From assembly GCA_024763075.1 (NCBI GenBank), contig JANTGF010000001.1, forward strand, positions 1-64,000: 64,000 bases of DNA, read 5' to 3'. The notes under the pieces were generated by a model. That model worked only from the letters and a program-made list of their open reading frames with translations. It ran no database searches and had not been told where the DNA came from. The position numbers and the translations under genes are program-made. Below are positions 16,859 through 26,655 of the stretch, one piece after another (positions within the stretch are counted from its first letter, which is position 1; the number at the start of each line of letters is the position of its first letter). The DNA comes from Bacteroidales bacterium. Lineage in GTDB: Bacteria; Bacteroidota; Bacteroidia; Bacteroidales; VadinHA17.

Positions 16859-19617
16859 TAAGGTAAGCCAAAATAAAAGTACAAGCGGCCACTGTATTGA
16901 CCGGAAGCCTTAAATGCCTGGCTTTGCGGACCCAATTCTGATGCGTCTTTAAATTTGGTTCCGATAGCAGGTATAGCATGTAAAAAGGAAATATCCCCGG
17001 CCGGCCATTTCATGGAAGTATGCCTCGGATCATCCCCATCCGGCTGTTTGTAAACCCGCATAAAAAAATCTTCCTGATCGGTAGCAATTGTGATGGCTCC
17101 ATAAGCAGTATTGAATATTACCCAACTAAAATCAGCATAGTAACCGGGGAACTCAGGATAATTCCATTTTTTCCCGGGCTGAAATTTATTGTATTGGTTT
17201 TCCCAAACACCTATGGTTTGTCCTTTCATACGGTTTTTCCATACACGATAAGGTCCTTTCCCAAGCCACTTCATATCGTAAACACAGTCTTCAGGATAAT
17301 CAAAGCTTACCCCCGGATAATCAACGTTGCCATTATAGGTGTATGTATAGTCAAGCTGAAGCCAGCCACCCGGATGGATGGTCCATTGTAATCTGTCATA
17401 ATCCGGATGCTTTTCAATATGGATTACAAGATCCTGACCTGTTTTGTCAATCTTCAGTTCTACATTATACGGTTCTGCATTATTGTTTTCCGGAACAAAC
17501 AAAGGCCCGTTTTTAAAAGGTATGATCGTGTTTCCCTGCTTTACTTCAGCCAGCATTCCGTTATTACGATCAAAAACAAAACTAAAATTGTCTGTATTTA
17601 CAACAACGGAAGTCTCTTCCTTCTTAGGAACCGGAGATGAACCACTGGTTTTGATAATTTCCTGAACCAGCTCTGCATTGGTTTTCAGTTTCCATGACCA
17701 GGTAAACAGCTCCTTGTCAGATTTGTCAAAAGCAGTTAAGGAAAGGGCATCTGCCTTTATTAATCCATCCGGTGAATCAATATGTATAAAACCCTTTTCC
17801 CGTGGAGGAACATCCGGACCGGAAATTTGCCCTGACTCAAGTAATGTACTTTCTCCGGTCATATCAGAGGGTCCGGGATATGTTTGCAGCTTCCATTCAA
17901 AGCGGCACTGATTCAGGTTGGTGAAATCATATCTGTTCTCAATCATGATCTTTCCATCAAAATCAGCCGGTAGCTGATTATTGGTCTCAACATAAACGGG
18001 GGACCATATTTCTTTAATGGTGTAAAAACTGGCTTCTTTTTCATGGAATGGTCCAAGTATCCCGTCCGGAGCATGGTTTCCGTCCGTATCTATGAAACAA
18101 TCCTTGTCAGTGCGTATAACACCCTCGTCAGCAAAGACCCACAAAAACATTCCTCCGTTCAACGGATTTCCCCATAACAGTTTCCAGTAATCATCAAGTC
18201 CTGCTCCCAAACCTCCGTCGTAAAGGCCATGAAGACTTTCAGTGGACATAAATATATCTGAACCATTGAGTATCTTTTGAGTATTCGCATAACTCTGGTA
18301 ATGTTTTGTATTAATTCCGTTAAACAGTTCCCAGGGATGGAGGACCGTACGATCTTGCGGATCATATTTGTGGAATTCATTGTCCAGCTCCGTATTCCAG
18401 CCTCCTTCATTTCCGTTATCCCAGAACAGAATGGAGGGGTGGTTCACATCTCGTTGCATCATCTCCTTTACAAGTCGTTTGCCGGTATTTGTATCGTAAG
18501 GTGGTTTTTGCCAGCCGGCCAGCTCATCCAGTACATATATACCATACTCATCACATAAATCAAGAAAATAAGTATCCGGAGGATAATGCGACATGCGCAC
18601 GGCATTCATATTCATTTCTTTCAGAAGCATTACATCATCGTAACATTCTTTTCTGCTAAGTGCCCGTCCTGAACCCGGGCGAAAACTGTGACGATCGCAA
18701 CCTTTCAGTACAATGTTCTTATCATTCAAAAAGATCCCTTTTCCCTTTCTTACTTCAATGGTCCGGAAACCAAATCTTTCACGAACAGAATGGATGATCT
18801 GATTTTTTCTGGATAATGAGATGTCAACAAAGCATAATTCAGGCGATTCGGCTGTCCATAATGGCGGCCCTGATACCATGGCACTTAGTCTGACAAGAGT
18901 GTCTCCGGCTTTTACTGAAGCGGATAATTTTTCTCCTAGACTTTTGCCGTTTGGTTGAATGATATATGTTTCAATCCGGGAAGATTTTTTTATGCCACTT
19001 AAATGAATATCAATGCTAAACTGCCCGTTAGCTTTTGCATCAATGGTAGTATGTGCGATAAACTCTTTTGGTACCGCCTTGAGATAAACCGGTCTGTAAA
19101 TTCCACCAAATACCCAGTAATCACTTCTTCTCTCAGCAAAATTCATACTTTCATTTGAGGACATCTTACTAACGGTAACTTCCAGTAAATTATTCTCTTC
19201 CGGTTTCAGGAGGCTGGTTATTTCATAATCAAAGCGGTAAAACCCTCCCTGGTGAACAGGCCCTGCAGATTGGCCGTTAATTTTTACTTCTGTATCGGTC
19301 ATGGCACCTTCAAATACAATGAAAATCCTTTTTCCTTTCCAGGAAGGTGAGGTTTTAAAGGTATGTTTATACATGCCTTTTTCATTCCCTTTGTTCTCAT
19401 CATGGCCATAATTGTATGTACCAAAGCCTTTAAGTTCCCAGTTGGAGGGGACTTCAATCTTCGACCATTCATTGGCTTTCTTTCCACCGGTTACCATAAA
19501 ATCCCATTCCACCGGATTACCACTGTCCCTTCCTGAGAGATATTTAATTTCTGTGCATTGTGAAAAACTTTGAAGGATAAGAGATATAAAAAAGAGTGAT
19601 AAGATCAGTTTTTTCAT
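16855..19617 (-). CDS. GH2 family beta-galactosidase-like protein
   Basis: EVPSNWELKGFGTYNYG; KGCDRHSFRPGSGRALSRKECYDDVMLLKEMNMNAVRMSHYPPDTYFLDLCDEYGIYVLDE; HPSILFWDNGNEGGWN. Confidence 0.88.
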   Translation of the reverse strand: MKKLILSLFFISLILQSFSQCTEIKYLSGRDSGNPVEWDFMVTGGKKANEWSKIEVPSNWELKGFGTYNYGHDENKGNEKGMYKHTFKTSPSWKGKRIFIVFEGAMTDTEVKINGQSAGPVHQGGFYRFDYEITSLLKPEENNLLEVTVSKMSSNESMNFAERRSDYWVFGGIYRPVYLKAVPKEFIAHTTIDAKANGQFSIDIHLSGIKKSSRIETYIIQPNGKSLGEKLSASVKAGDTLVRLSAMVSGPPLWTAESPELCFVDISLSRKNQIIHSVRERFGFRTIEVRKGKGIFLNDKNIVLKGCDRHSFRPGSGRALSRKECYDDVMLLKEMNMNAVRMSHYPPDTYFLDLCDEYGIYVLDELAGWQKPPYDTNTGKRLVKEMMQRDVNHPSILFWDNGNEGGWNTELDNEFHKYDPQDRTVLHPWELFNGINTKHYQSYANTQKILNGSDIFMSTESLHGLYDGGLGAGLDDYWKLLWGNPLNGGMFLWVFADEGVIRTDKDCFIDTDGNHAPDGILGPFHEKEASFYTIKEIWSPVYVETNNQLPADFDGKIMIENRYDFTNLNQCRFEWKLQTYPGPSDMTGESTLLESGQISGPDVPPREKGFIHIDSPDGLIKADALSLTAFDKSDKELFTWSWKLKTNAELVQEIIKTSGSSPVPKKEETSVVVNTDNFSFVFDRNNGMLAEVKQGNTIIPFKNGPLFVPENNNAEPYNVELKIDKTGQDLVIHIEKHPDYDRLQWTIHPGGWLQLDYTYTYNGNVDYPGVSFDYPEDCVYDMKWLGKGPYRVWKNRMKGQTIGVWENQYNKFQPGKKWNYPEFPGYYADFSWVIFNTAYGAITIATDQEDFFMRVYKQPDGDDPRHTSMKWPAGDISFLHAIPAIGTKFKDASELGPQSQAFKASGQYSGRLYFYFGLPY

Positions 19618-19666
19618 TAGTTATACTTTAGTATTAAAATAACGAAGTTATATTTTTTAAAGAATA

Positions 19667-21667
19667 CTATCGTTTAAAATATTTATAATTTGCCGGTTTC
19701 TGTTGCCCGGAAGTTGTCATTGTGGATGTTACATTAAAGCTTGTTCGTTGCCAGTAAAAATATGCCCCGGTTTCAGTACCGACAAGCAAATCGGGAATTC
19801 CATCTTTGTTCCAGTCGCAAACTGCAGGTCCGTTGGTATGGCCCATTAGTATCCTTGAAATGGCCCGGCCCATATATTGCAGCACCATTTTACCATCTTT
19901 CATTCCCCTGTTTTTCATCCAGTCAACCGCTGGTTTTGATGAAAATATCAGATCTTCCAGTCCATCGCCGTCCCAGTCGGCAAAAGCTATTTTAAGTCTT
20001 CCGTTGCTGCTTCCTTTTCTCTGATTCAGAAGAACCGCTTCACCTGATTCATAAATAAAGTTTCTTTGAGCTCCCGTCAGGTACAAATTTCCCTCTGAGT
20101 CTTTAAATCTGAGATAAACAGCCAGATATCCCTCATAATCAAGCATTATCAGATCATTTAAGCCGTCTTTATTAAAGTCCATGATCAAAGGTGAGGTTCT
20201 CCAGGGTGCAAGTAATTCATTTTCTTTGGCTTTACCGGGAACCCAGTCGGGTTTTTGTGGTTTTCCTTTCCAGCGGACTTCTATAGGTTTTGCTTCCGCC
20301 AATGCAGGATGTTCTGGATTTCCGGTGTTTTCAAACCAGAGAACATTCCCGTTATGGTGGTTCACAATGATATCAGGGAGATTGTCTTCGTTCCAGAAAC
20401 CAACATCAATGGTGGTATAGCCCCAGTTTGCTCCCCTGGGCAGAATTCTTATTTCTTTTCCATCGGCTTTTAGAAGTTGAGGAGCTGCCCATTTTGGAAT
20501 ATCCCCACCCAGATTTTTTATAAAACCAATGGATCCCAGACCATTACCACTTATAATGTCATCTTTTCCGTCGTGGTCCCAGTCAAAAACTCTGGGGCAG
20601 GTTAAAGCACCGAAATCCACAAATTTAGCTTCCTGCTGAAAAAATACAGGAGGTAAAAATTCAGGAATTCCGTTTTTCACTTTTCCTGTATTCTTAATAA
20701 ATGAAATCTTACCATCCTCGTCACCGGCAATCAGATCTGTATAACCATCCTTATTCCAGTCAATGGCAGTTGCCTTCACTGCCTCACCATATCTTGAAAC
20801 CATCTTTATTATTTCCCCGTTGCAGGTAAGGTTTTTTCCTTTGGTATATCTGTATTTTGTTGGTGTACCGGTATTTTCAAAATAAATGAAATCAGCAAAG
20901 TCCCCGATTGCTATGAAGTCGATATCGCCATCTTTGTCAAAATCAGCCAGTGATGTTTCCATTCTGAGATGGTTTCCAACAGGCTTACCATTTTCATTAT
21001 TGATTTTAACGGGATTCATATAATCAGGATTCTCGTTTGTTCCTGAGTTTTTGAAGAAGAGCAAATAACTCCCAGATTTACGCGTGGCCAGCCCGCATAA
21101 TAAATCAAATAATCCATCATGGTCGAAGTCGATCATTTTCCATGAATTGTATTTTGTATCTTTGATATGCGTACTGGCGGCTACCGGCATATCATTTTTA
21201 TCCCAAAAAACATTTTGGGGTACATCTTTATAAATTAATAGCTGATCGTTAACCCGGTCCGGGGTTAAAACATGGGTATGACCATTAAGCTTAGATACTT
21301 CAAAGCACATTCCGTCAAAACCCTGCCGAAAACGTTCGGTAGAAACTTTCATTCTATATCTGAAAACGGGCAGGTCAACATTTCCACTGATATTTTCAAA
21401 ATAAAACACACCGGATTCAACATAACTTCCGGATTCTGATATCAGCAGGTCATAATCTCCATCCCCGTCAAAATCCATAGGCATGGGATCAGATTTAAAA
21501 CCTACATCAAGGTCCACCAGTAAACCCGGGTTATTGTATTCGAGTTTTGAAATTCCATATTGATAAGGATTATATGTTGCTTCAGGTTTGTTACTATTGC
21601 ATGAGTTGAAGGACAAAATCATCAATACGGTTGCTATTACATAAGTAATTGATTTTTCAGGTTTCAT
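19667..21667 (-). CDS. FG-GAP/VCBS-repeat lipoprotein, paralog A
   Basis: Repeated Ca-binding-like motifs DFDGDGDYDLL, DFDHDGLFDLL, DFDKDGDIDF, DWDHDGKDDII, DWNKDGIPDLL; lipobox SFNSC. Confidence 0.85.
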   Translation of the reverse strand: MKPEKSITYVIATVLMILSFNSCNSNKPEATYNPYQYGISKLEYNNPGLLVDLDVGFKSDPMPMDFDGDGDYDLLISESGSYVESGVFYFENISGNVDLPVFRYRMKVSTERFRQGFDGMCFEVSKLNGHTHVLTPDRVNDQLLIYKDVPQNVFWDKNDMPVAASTHIKDTKYNSWKMIDFDHDGLFDLLCGLATRKSGSYLLFFKNSGTNENPDYMNPVKINNENGKPVGNHLRMETSLADFDKDGDIDFIAIGDFADFIYFENTGTPTKYRYTKGKNLTCNGEIIKMVSRYGEAVKATAIDWNKDGYTDLIAGDEDGKISFIKNTGKVKNGIPEFLPPVFFQQEAKFVDFGALTCPRVFDWDHDGKDDIISGNGLGSIGFIKNLGGDIPKWAAPQLLKADGKEIRILPRGANWGYTTIDVGFWNEDNLPDIIVNHHNGNVLWFENTGNPEHPALAEAKPIEVRWKGKPQKPDWVPGKAKENELLAPWRTSPLIMDFNKDGLNDLIMLDYEGYLAVYLRFKDSEGNLYLTGAQRNFIYESGEAVLLNQRKGSSNGRLKIAFADWDGDGLEDLIFSSKPAVDWMKNRGMKDGKMVLQYMGRAISRILMGHTNGPAVCDWNKDGIPDLLVGTETGAYFYWQRTSFNVTSTMTTSGQQKPANYKYFKR

Positions 21668-23601
21668 TTTTTAGTTTTTACTGAGTTTTGCATTTCTTCC
21701 CAGGATGCCCGGGGGATATAATAGAAAAATCCATCTTCGGCTCCGGTTAACAGATCGGGAATACCATCTTTGTTCCAGTCAACTGTGGTAGGAGAGGTGG
21801 AGTGGCCACCCAATACAACAGAAGTGAGATTTCCAATATATTTGAATATAAAATGTTCATTATTCCCTGTATTTCTGTACAGTGCCGTATTGATGGTATT
21901 AATAAGTAAGTCATAATCACCGTCATTGTCCCAGTCCACAAAATCAATTTTTCTTCTTCCACTTTTCCCTGCTCTTTTTTCATTGAGTTGCAAGGGATTT
22001 CCTTTTTCATCAAAGAATACCCTTTTCCCCGGTTTAAGAAGGAGGTGGTTGTCTTTTTTTATTCTTTCAAAAAAGCTCAAATATCCCTGGTGGTCGATAA
22101 CAATCAAATCATTCAATCCATCTTTGTTAAGGTCCAGAACAACAGGCCGGGTTCTCCATTGCACTACAAGGTTTCCAGGCTCAGGATCCCACCAGTTCCA
22201 TTCCGGTTTTGGTGGAGTTCCCTGCCAGTCCACTTTAATATTCCCGGGTTCACTCAGTTTTGGCTGGATCCGTGTACCGGTATTTTGCAGCCATTGTATC
22301 TTCCCAATGATGCTGTTAAAAACAATATCTGGCAACCCATCCATATTCCAGTCAGCTACGTAAGGTACGGTATAGCCCCATTTTGCTTCTGCCGGGCCCT
22401 GGATGGACAGATTTTTTCCGGCCATAATTCTAAAAACAGAGTCTCCGGCTTTTAATCTTTTTGGTCCTGCCCATTTTGGATTGCTATTTCCTCCCTGGTT
22501 TTCGATCCATTCAATAAAACCGGCTGTATTTCCGGTAATAATGTCTTCATCTCCATCCCCGTCCCAGTCAAAACTGCAGGGTGTGGACAGGGCACCGCAT
22601 TTTACATATTCTGCTTTTTGTTTAAAATAAACCGGTTCTGCCAGTATGGGTTTGCTTTCAATATCCAGGCCGGTATTCTCAATGAATACAACACGTCCGT
22701 CTTCCTTGCCAACAATAAGGTCGAAATCATTATCATTGTCCCAGTCAAAAACAACCACCTCAGGCATTTCCAGTTCAAGATGTAGTATTTCTCCATTTAC
22801 CTTCAGGAATTTCCCTTTTGCGTAAACAGGCTTTGTTCGTGTTCCGGTATTCTCAAAAAAGGTGATTTTATCCAGAAATTCTCCGCAAATAAGATCCAGG
22901 TCCCCATCATCATCCCAGTCAATAAGATTTGGTGATGGCCAGCCATATAAATCAATTGGTTTATTGTTGGCAAAAATCTGTTGGGTTTTCCCGTATTTTG
23001 GTTTTTGATTCGTTCCGTAATTTTTCACCCAGTAAATTCTTCCATGAAGGGGTCCATTTGTCCAGTTGCCTTTTTCATCGTAAGCATCATCCCATCCATA
23101 TTCTCTCCAGTCACTGGCACCCATATAAAGATCATTTATGCCATCACCATCGTAGTCGGCTATTTTCCATTGATTTGCACGGCCATTATAAAAATCTTGT
23201 TTGTATTTTATTTTCACAGGGTTATTAAAAAGTTGATTTTGAAAATCATAATAAACAATCCCTGGTGCAAGTGCCACAGCCTTTCCATTCAGATAGGAAA
23301 CAGTTAGTTTCTTTTTGCCCTCAGCAATTCGTTTTCCTGGTAAAAAGATGTCATTTCCTTCATTTTCAAAAAAATACAGTCCATTTGAGGGCTTGTCGGT
23401 GGAGGTTGCTAGTAGATCATTATCACCGTCATTATCCCAGTCAACCGGAATAGGGTTTGCCCAGAGGCCTACTCCAAGATCAACAATAAGATTCGGATTA
23501 TTGTATTTTAAACGTACATCTGCAGGCCTTTTCTTATCTTTAATTTTTGTAAAGCATAAAAATGATAGAGCTAAAAACAGTAGAAGGGTTGTAAGCTTCA
23601 T
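21664..23601 (-). CDS. FG-GAP/VCBS-repeat exported protein, paralog B
   Basis: DWDNDGDNDLL, DYDGDGINDLY, DWDDDGDLDLI, DWDNDNDFDLI, DWNKDGIPDLL; co-linear with paralog A, start overlaps stop by 4 bp. Confidence 0.85.
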   Translation of the reverse strand: MKLTTLLLFLALSFLCFTKIKDKKRPADVRLKYNNPNLIVDLGVGLWANPIPVDWDNDGDNDLLATSTDKPSNGLYFFENEGNDIFLPGKRIAEGKKKLTVSYLNGKAVALAPGIVYYDFQNQLFNNPVKIKYKQDFYNGRANQWKIADYDGDGINDLYMGASDWREYGWDDAYDEKGNWTNGPLHGRIYWVKNYGTNQKPKYGKTQQIFANNKPIDLYGWPSPNLIDWDDDGDLDLICGEFLDKITFFENTGTRTKPVYAKGKFLKVNGEILHLELEMPEVVVFDWDNDNDFDLIVGKEDGRVVFIENTGLDIESKPILAEPVYFKQKAEYVKCGALSTPCSFDWDGDGDEDIITGNTAGFIEWIENQGGNSNPKWAGPKRLKAGDSVFRIMAGKNLSIQGPAEAKWGYTVPYVADWNMDGLPDIVFNSIIGKIQWLQNTGTRIQPKLSEPGNIKVDWQGTPPKPEWNWWDPEPGNLVVQWRTRPVVLDLNKDGLNDLIVIDHQGYLSFFERIKKDNHLLLKPGKRVFFDEKGNPLQLNEKRAGKSGRRKIDFVDWDNDGDYDLLINTINTALYRNTGNNEHFIFKYIGNLTSVVLGGHSTSPTTVDWNKDGIPDLLTGAEDGFFYYIPRASWEEMQNSVKTKK

Positions 23602-23638
23602 ATTAGAAATATTTGTTTTTCAATTCATTTTTTTGTCT

Positions 23639-25828
23639 TTATTTAATCAGGCCATGATAACGGGCCATGTAATAGGGCAGAAGATACATGGTGCCTTCAT
23701 TTTCAGAATATCCGCTTCCTTCAGTTGCATCAAGGACAAAACCATCCCTGTCAAGCCTGACATGACATCGTTCGTCAATGGGAAGTGCTTTCCCGTCAAT
23801 ATGCCAGCCTGTTTTTTGCAGGTTTTCCACGGCATATTCAAATGTATTATCCGGCCGCTCAGGATTTACAGGCCTCCAGCCTTCATTTACGACCTGTCCC
23901 GGTGTCGGATCAAAAACGATATCCAGCCTGTGCCGGTTGTCCATTCTGTACCCGATTAAATCAAGGGGTAGTTTTTGTAATGTCTCAAGAATATCCTCTG
24001 TTTTATAATCTGTCTTATATAACTCCCGGGAGGTAAATTCTGCATAGTTACCCGCATTTGTAAAAACCTTTCCCGTATTATATGTTCCTTTATCTACCAA
24101 AGCATTGAATTTAATTGCCTGAGCGGCATAAAGTGTATTCCAGAAAGCACTCTTCTGTTTACTGATATGCAACCATGCATTTTCCAGGCTTTCCCTGTAC
24201 ATCATTATCAGTTCGGGATCATCTTCATAATTCAGCAGGCCATACATACTCATCAGACAAAGATTGTTATCCCAGGGGACAACATCTTCCGGCGGGAAAT
24301 ACATTTTGGACAGCATGGCGTTGATGTGGTAATTGTATTTATCACGCAGCATTTTAGCAGTTTTCTGATATTCAGGGTTTTTTGTAATATGGTAAGCAAC
24401 ATTCAGGAACGAAAGCATCATCATGGAGTTTAATCCTCTTTGATCCCAACCCCAGACTGAATTCAGAAATTCCGGTGAGAAATTTGCCCATCTAGTTGGT
24501 TTTCCGTCGTGATCCTGCAAATACAATCCATGCCTGATTAGATGATCAGTGATATCTCCAACTACTTCCCTGACCTGTTGTTTTTCTTCTTCAGTATCTG
24601 CAACCAAGTCATAATAAATTCCATAGAAAAAATAATGTCCGGCCAATTCATCCGAGCTTGTATCACATTTCCACAGGTATTTTCCATCTTTACTCTTTAC
24701 AAACCGGGGTACAATATCTTTCCAAAAAGGATCTTCCTTTTGTTTCCGGATGTTATATTCATGGCTATACTGTTCATTTACCGGTTCCGGCCAGTCAAGC
24801 GGGATAATAACTCTTGCGGGGAATCCTTTCTCATGCGTAATATCTACCAGCCATTTACAAGCCTCAAAACTTCTTAAGGCGAGTTTCTTTGCATCCGGAC
24901 TTCCGGTTACAGCATAACGAAATGCCTGAGCAGACCCATACATAGCGGTGTACATCCCGTCATTATCTGAGATAGCTGGTTCCCATGAGTTGACATCATA
25001 ACGGATGTTTAATTTATTCTGGGCAATAAAACCCATCCGGTTGTGCCGGGATTCAACCTGAGCTGTAAAAATACCTGCTTTTTCTTCCAGGCTCAAAGGC
25101 TGAAAAGTAATCCGGCTAATCCCTTTGTTTGTAGCAAACCAGGTAGTCCCGTCTTTCCCTGTAAAAATATCGTTTACATGATCATCCGGTAACCATCTTC
25201 GGCTGAAACGATAGTAAAACTTTTCTCCATCTGCTCTGATAGCACCCTTCATCGTTCCAAACCAGACAGAACCATCAGGAGCTTTTGATATGCATGTAAA
25301 ATATTTAAACGGAAGTCCTTCTTTTCCTGTAAACAATTTCCATTGTCCGTCATATAAATAACCCACACCTTCGTTTGAACCAAACCATAGCCTGCCTTTT
25401 GTATCAACCTGCATTACGGAAACATTTGACAATTTCCAACTGTAATTATTGTCGGCAGGAAATATTTCAGTCCATTCATCTTTTATCTTCCCCTTAATAA
25501 ACAATCCGTCTTTTTTCCCTACATAGACTTTATTCCGGTATTCAGTACGGGATAAAACCTCCTCATTTTTTTTCTTTTTAGGTGAATTCAAAGGGTTTTT
25601 AGAAATTAATTTCCACCAATCACTTTCATATTTATAAGTTCCCGTGTTTGAAACAGCAATTATATTTCCTGTTTTATCTGTTTTTACACTAGAAAATGAT
25701 GTTTCCGGAATTCCTCTGTCCGATGTAAAAACAGTGGCAACTTCCTGTAGAAACTTTTCATTGCTGTTGGGTTGGGCAAAAAGAGATGAAGAAAAGAACA
25801 GAAAAGTAAGTGGAGTTATAAGCTTCAT
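23639..25828 (-). CDS. Reg_prop-like beta-propeller fused to a putative alpha/alpha-toroid domain, paralog 1
   Basis: WFGSNEGVGYLYDGQWKLFT..KAPDGSVWFGTMKGAIR propeller repeats; SRRWLPDDHVNDIF; CDTSSDELAGHYFFYGIYYDLVAD; helical C-terminus. Confidence 0.65.
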   Translation of the reverse strand: MKLITPLTFLFFSSSLFAQPNSNEKFLQEVATVFTSDRGIPETSFSSVKTDKTGNIIAVSNTGTYKYESDWWKLISKNPLNSPKKKKNEEVLSRTEYRNKVYVGKKDGLFIKGKIKDEWTEIFPADNNYSWKLSNVSVMQVDTKGRLWFGSNEGVGYLYDGQWKLFTGKEGLPFKYFTCISKAPDGSVWFGTMKGAIRADGEKFYYRFSRRWLPDDHVNDIFTGKDGTTWFATNKGISRITFQPLSLEEKAGIFTAQVESRHNRMGFIAQNKLNIRYDVNSWEPAISDNDGMYTAMYGSAQAFRYAVTGSPDAKKLALRSFEACKWLVDITHEKGFPARVIIPLDWPEPVNEQYSHEYNIRKQKEDPFWKDIVPRFVKSKDGKYLWKCDTSSDELAGHYFFYGIYYDLVADTEEEKQQVREVVGDITDHLIRHGLYLQDHDGKPTRWANFSPEFLNSVWGWDQRGLNSMMMLSFLNVAYHITKNPEYQKTAKMLRDKYNYHINAMLSKMYFPPEDVVPWDNNLCLMSMYGLLNYEDDPELIMMYRESLENAWLHISKQKSAFWNTLYAAQAIKFNALVDKGTYNTGKVFTNAGNYAEFTSRELYKTDYKTEDILETLQKLPLDLIGYRMDNRHRLDIVFDPTPGQVVNEGWRPVNPERPDNTFEYAVENLQKTGWHIDGKALPIDERCHVRLDRDGFVLDATEGSGYSENEGTMYLLPYYMARYHGLIK

Positions 25829-25837
25829 AATTAATTA

Positions 25838-26644
25838 TTATATAGTTACTGTGTCATTTCCGGAAACAGTGAAATTATCATTTAATTCAGATTTAATTGA
25901 GGAGATATCATCTCTGAGTTTTTTACCAAACAAAGTAAGGTCAGAGCTGTGTAAGATAATATTAATGCCTTCTTTAGCCCATCTGACCTGATGGACGGGT
26001 TCCTCAGGAAGATGAATGCCTACTCCTATGTTTCTTTTATTACATTCGTGAATAATTTGTTTTACTCTTTTCACGAAAACCGGATGGGTGTATTCTTCAG
26101 GGTGTCCAATGCTGCAGGAGAGGTCATGTGGGCCAATGATCACACCATCAAGCCCGGAAACTGAAAGTATTTTTTGTAAATGATCAATTGCGGTTTGACT
26201 TTCTATATTAATGAATAAAAGATTATTTTTACATCTGTTAGTGATATAGTTTTCTAATTTTTTATCTAACATTTCATCTCCATTCAGAATATGTTGAAGT
26301 TTTTCCCCCTTTAGTGGGCGGTATTTTACAGCGCCTACCAGATTCTTTACCTGTTCAGAAGATTCCACATAAGGTGCCAGTATTGCAGATGCTCCCCCGT
26401 CCAGAGTTGTACAGGCAAGGTTGGGATCAGGATAAGCTATCCGTACCATTGTAGGAATCCCGGAAGCTGAATAAAATGCACACATATTAGCGATAGTTTC
26501 CCGGCCAAGTGGAATATGTTCTGTATCCAGGAATACAAAATCAAGGTTTGCCTGTCTTGCAACTCCAACCCACAAAGGTGAAGGTGAAATTATGGCAGTT
26601 CCATAGATTCTATGACCTAATTGTAATTTTTCTTTTAAATTCAT
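25838..26644 (-). CDS. HpcH/HpaI family aldolase (2-keto-3-deoxy acid type)
   Basis: DFVFLDTEHIPLGRETI..PTMVRIAYPDPNLACTTLDGGASAILAPYVESSEQ..LDGVIIGPHDLSCSIG. Confidence 0.9.
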   Translation of the reverse strand: MNLKEKLQLGHRIYGTAIISPSPLWVGVARQANLDFVFLDTEHIPLGRETIANMCAFYSASGIPTMVRIAYPDPNLACTTLDGGASAILAPYVESSEQVKNLVGAVKYRPLKGEKLQHILNGDEMLDKKLENYITNRCKNNLLFINIESQTAIDHLQKILSVSGLDGVIIGPHDLSCSIGHPEEYTHPVFVKRVKQIIHECNKRNIGVGIHLPEEPVHQVRWAKEGINIILHSSDLTLFGKKLRDDISSIKSELNDNFTVSGNDTVTI

Positions 26645-26655
26645 CTTCGACTGAT

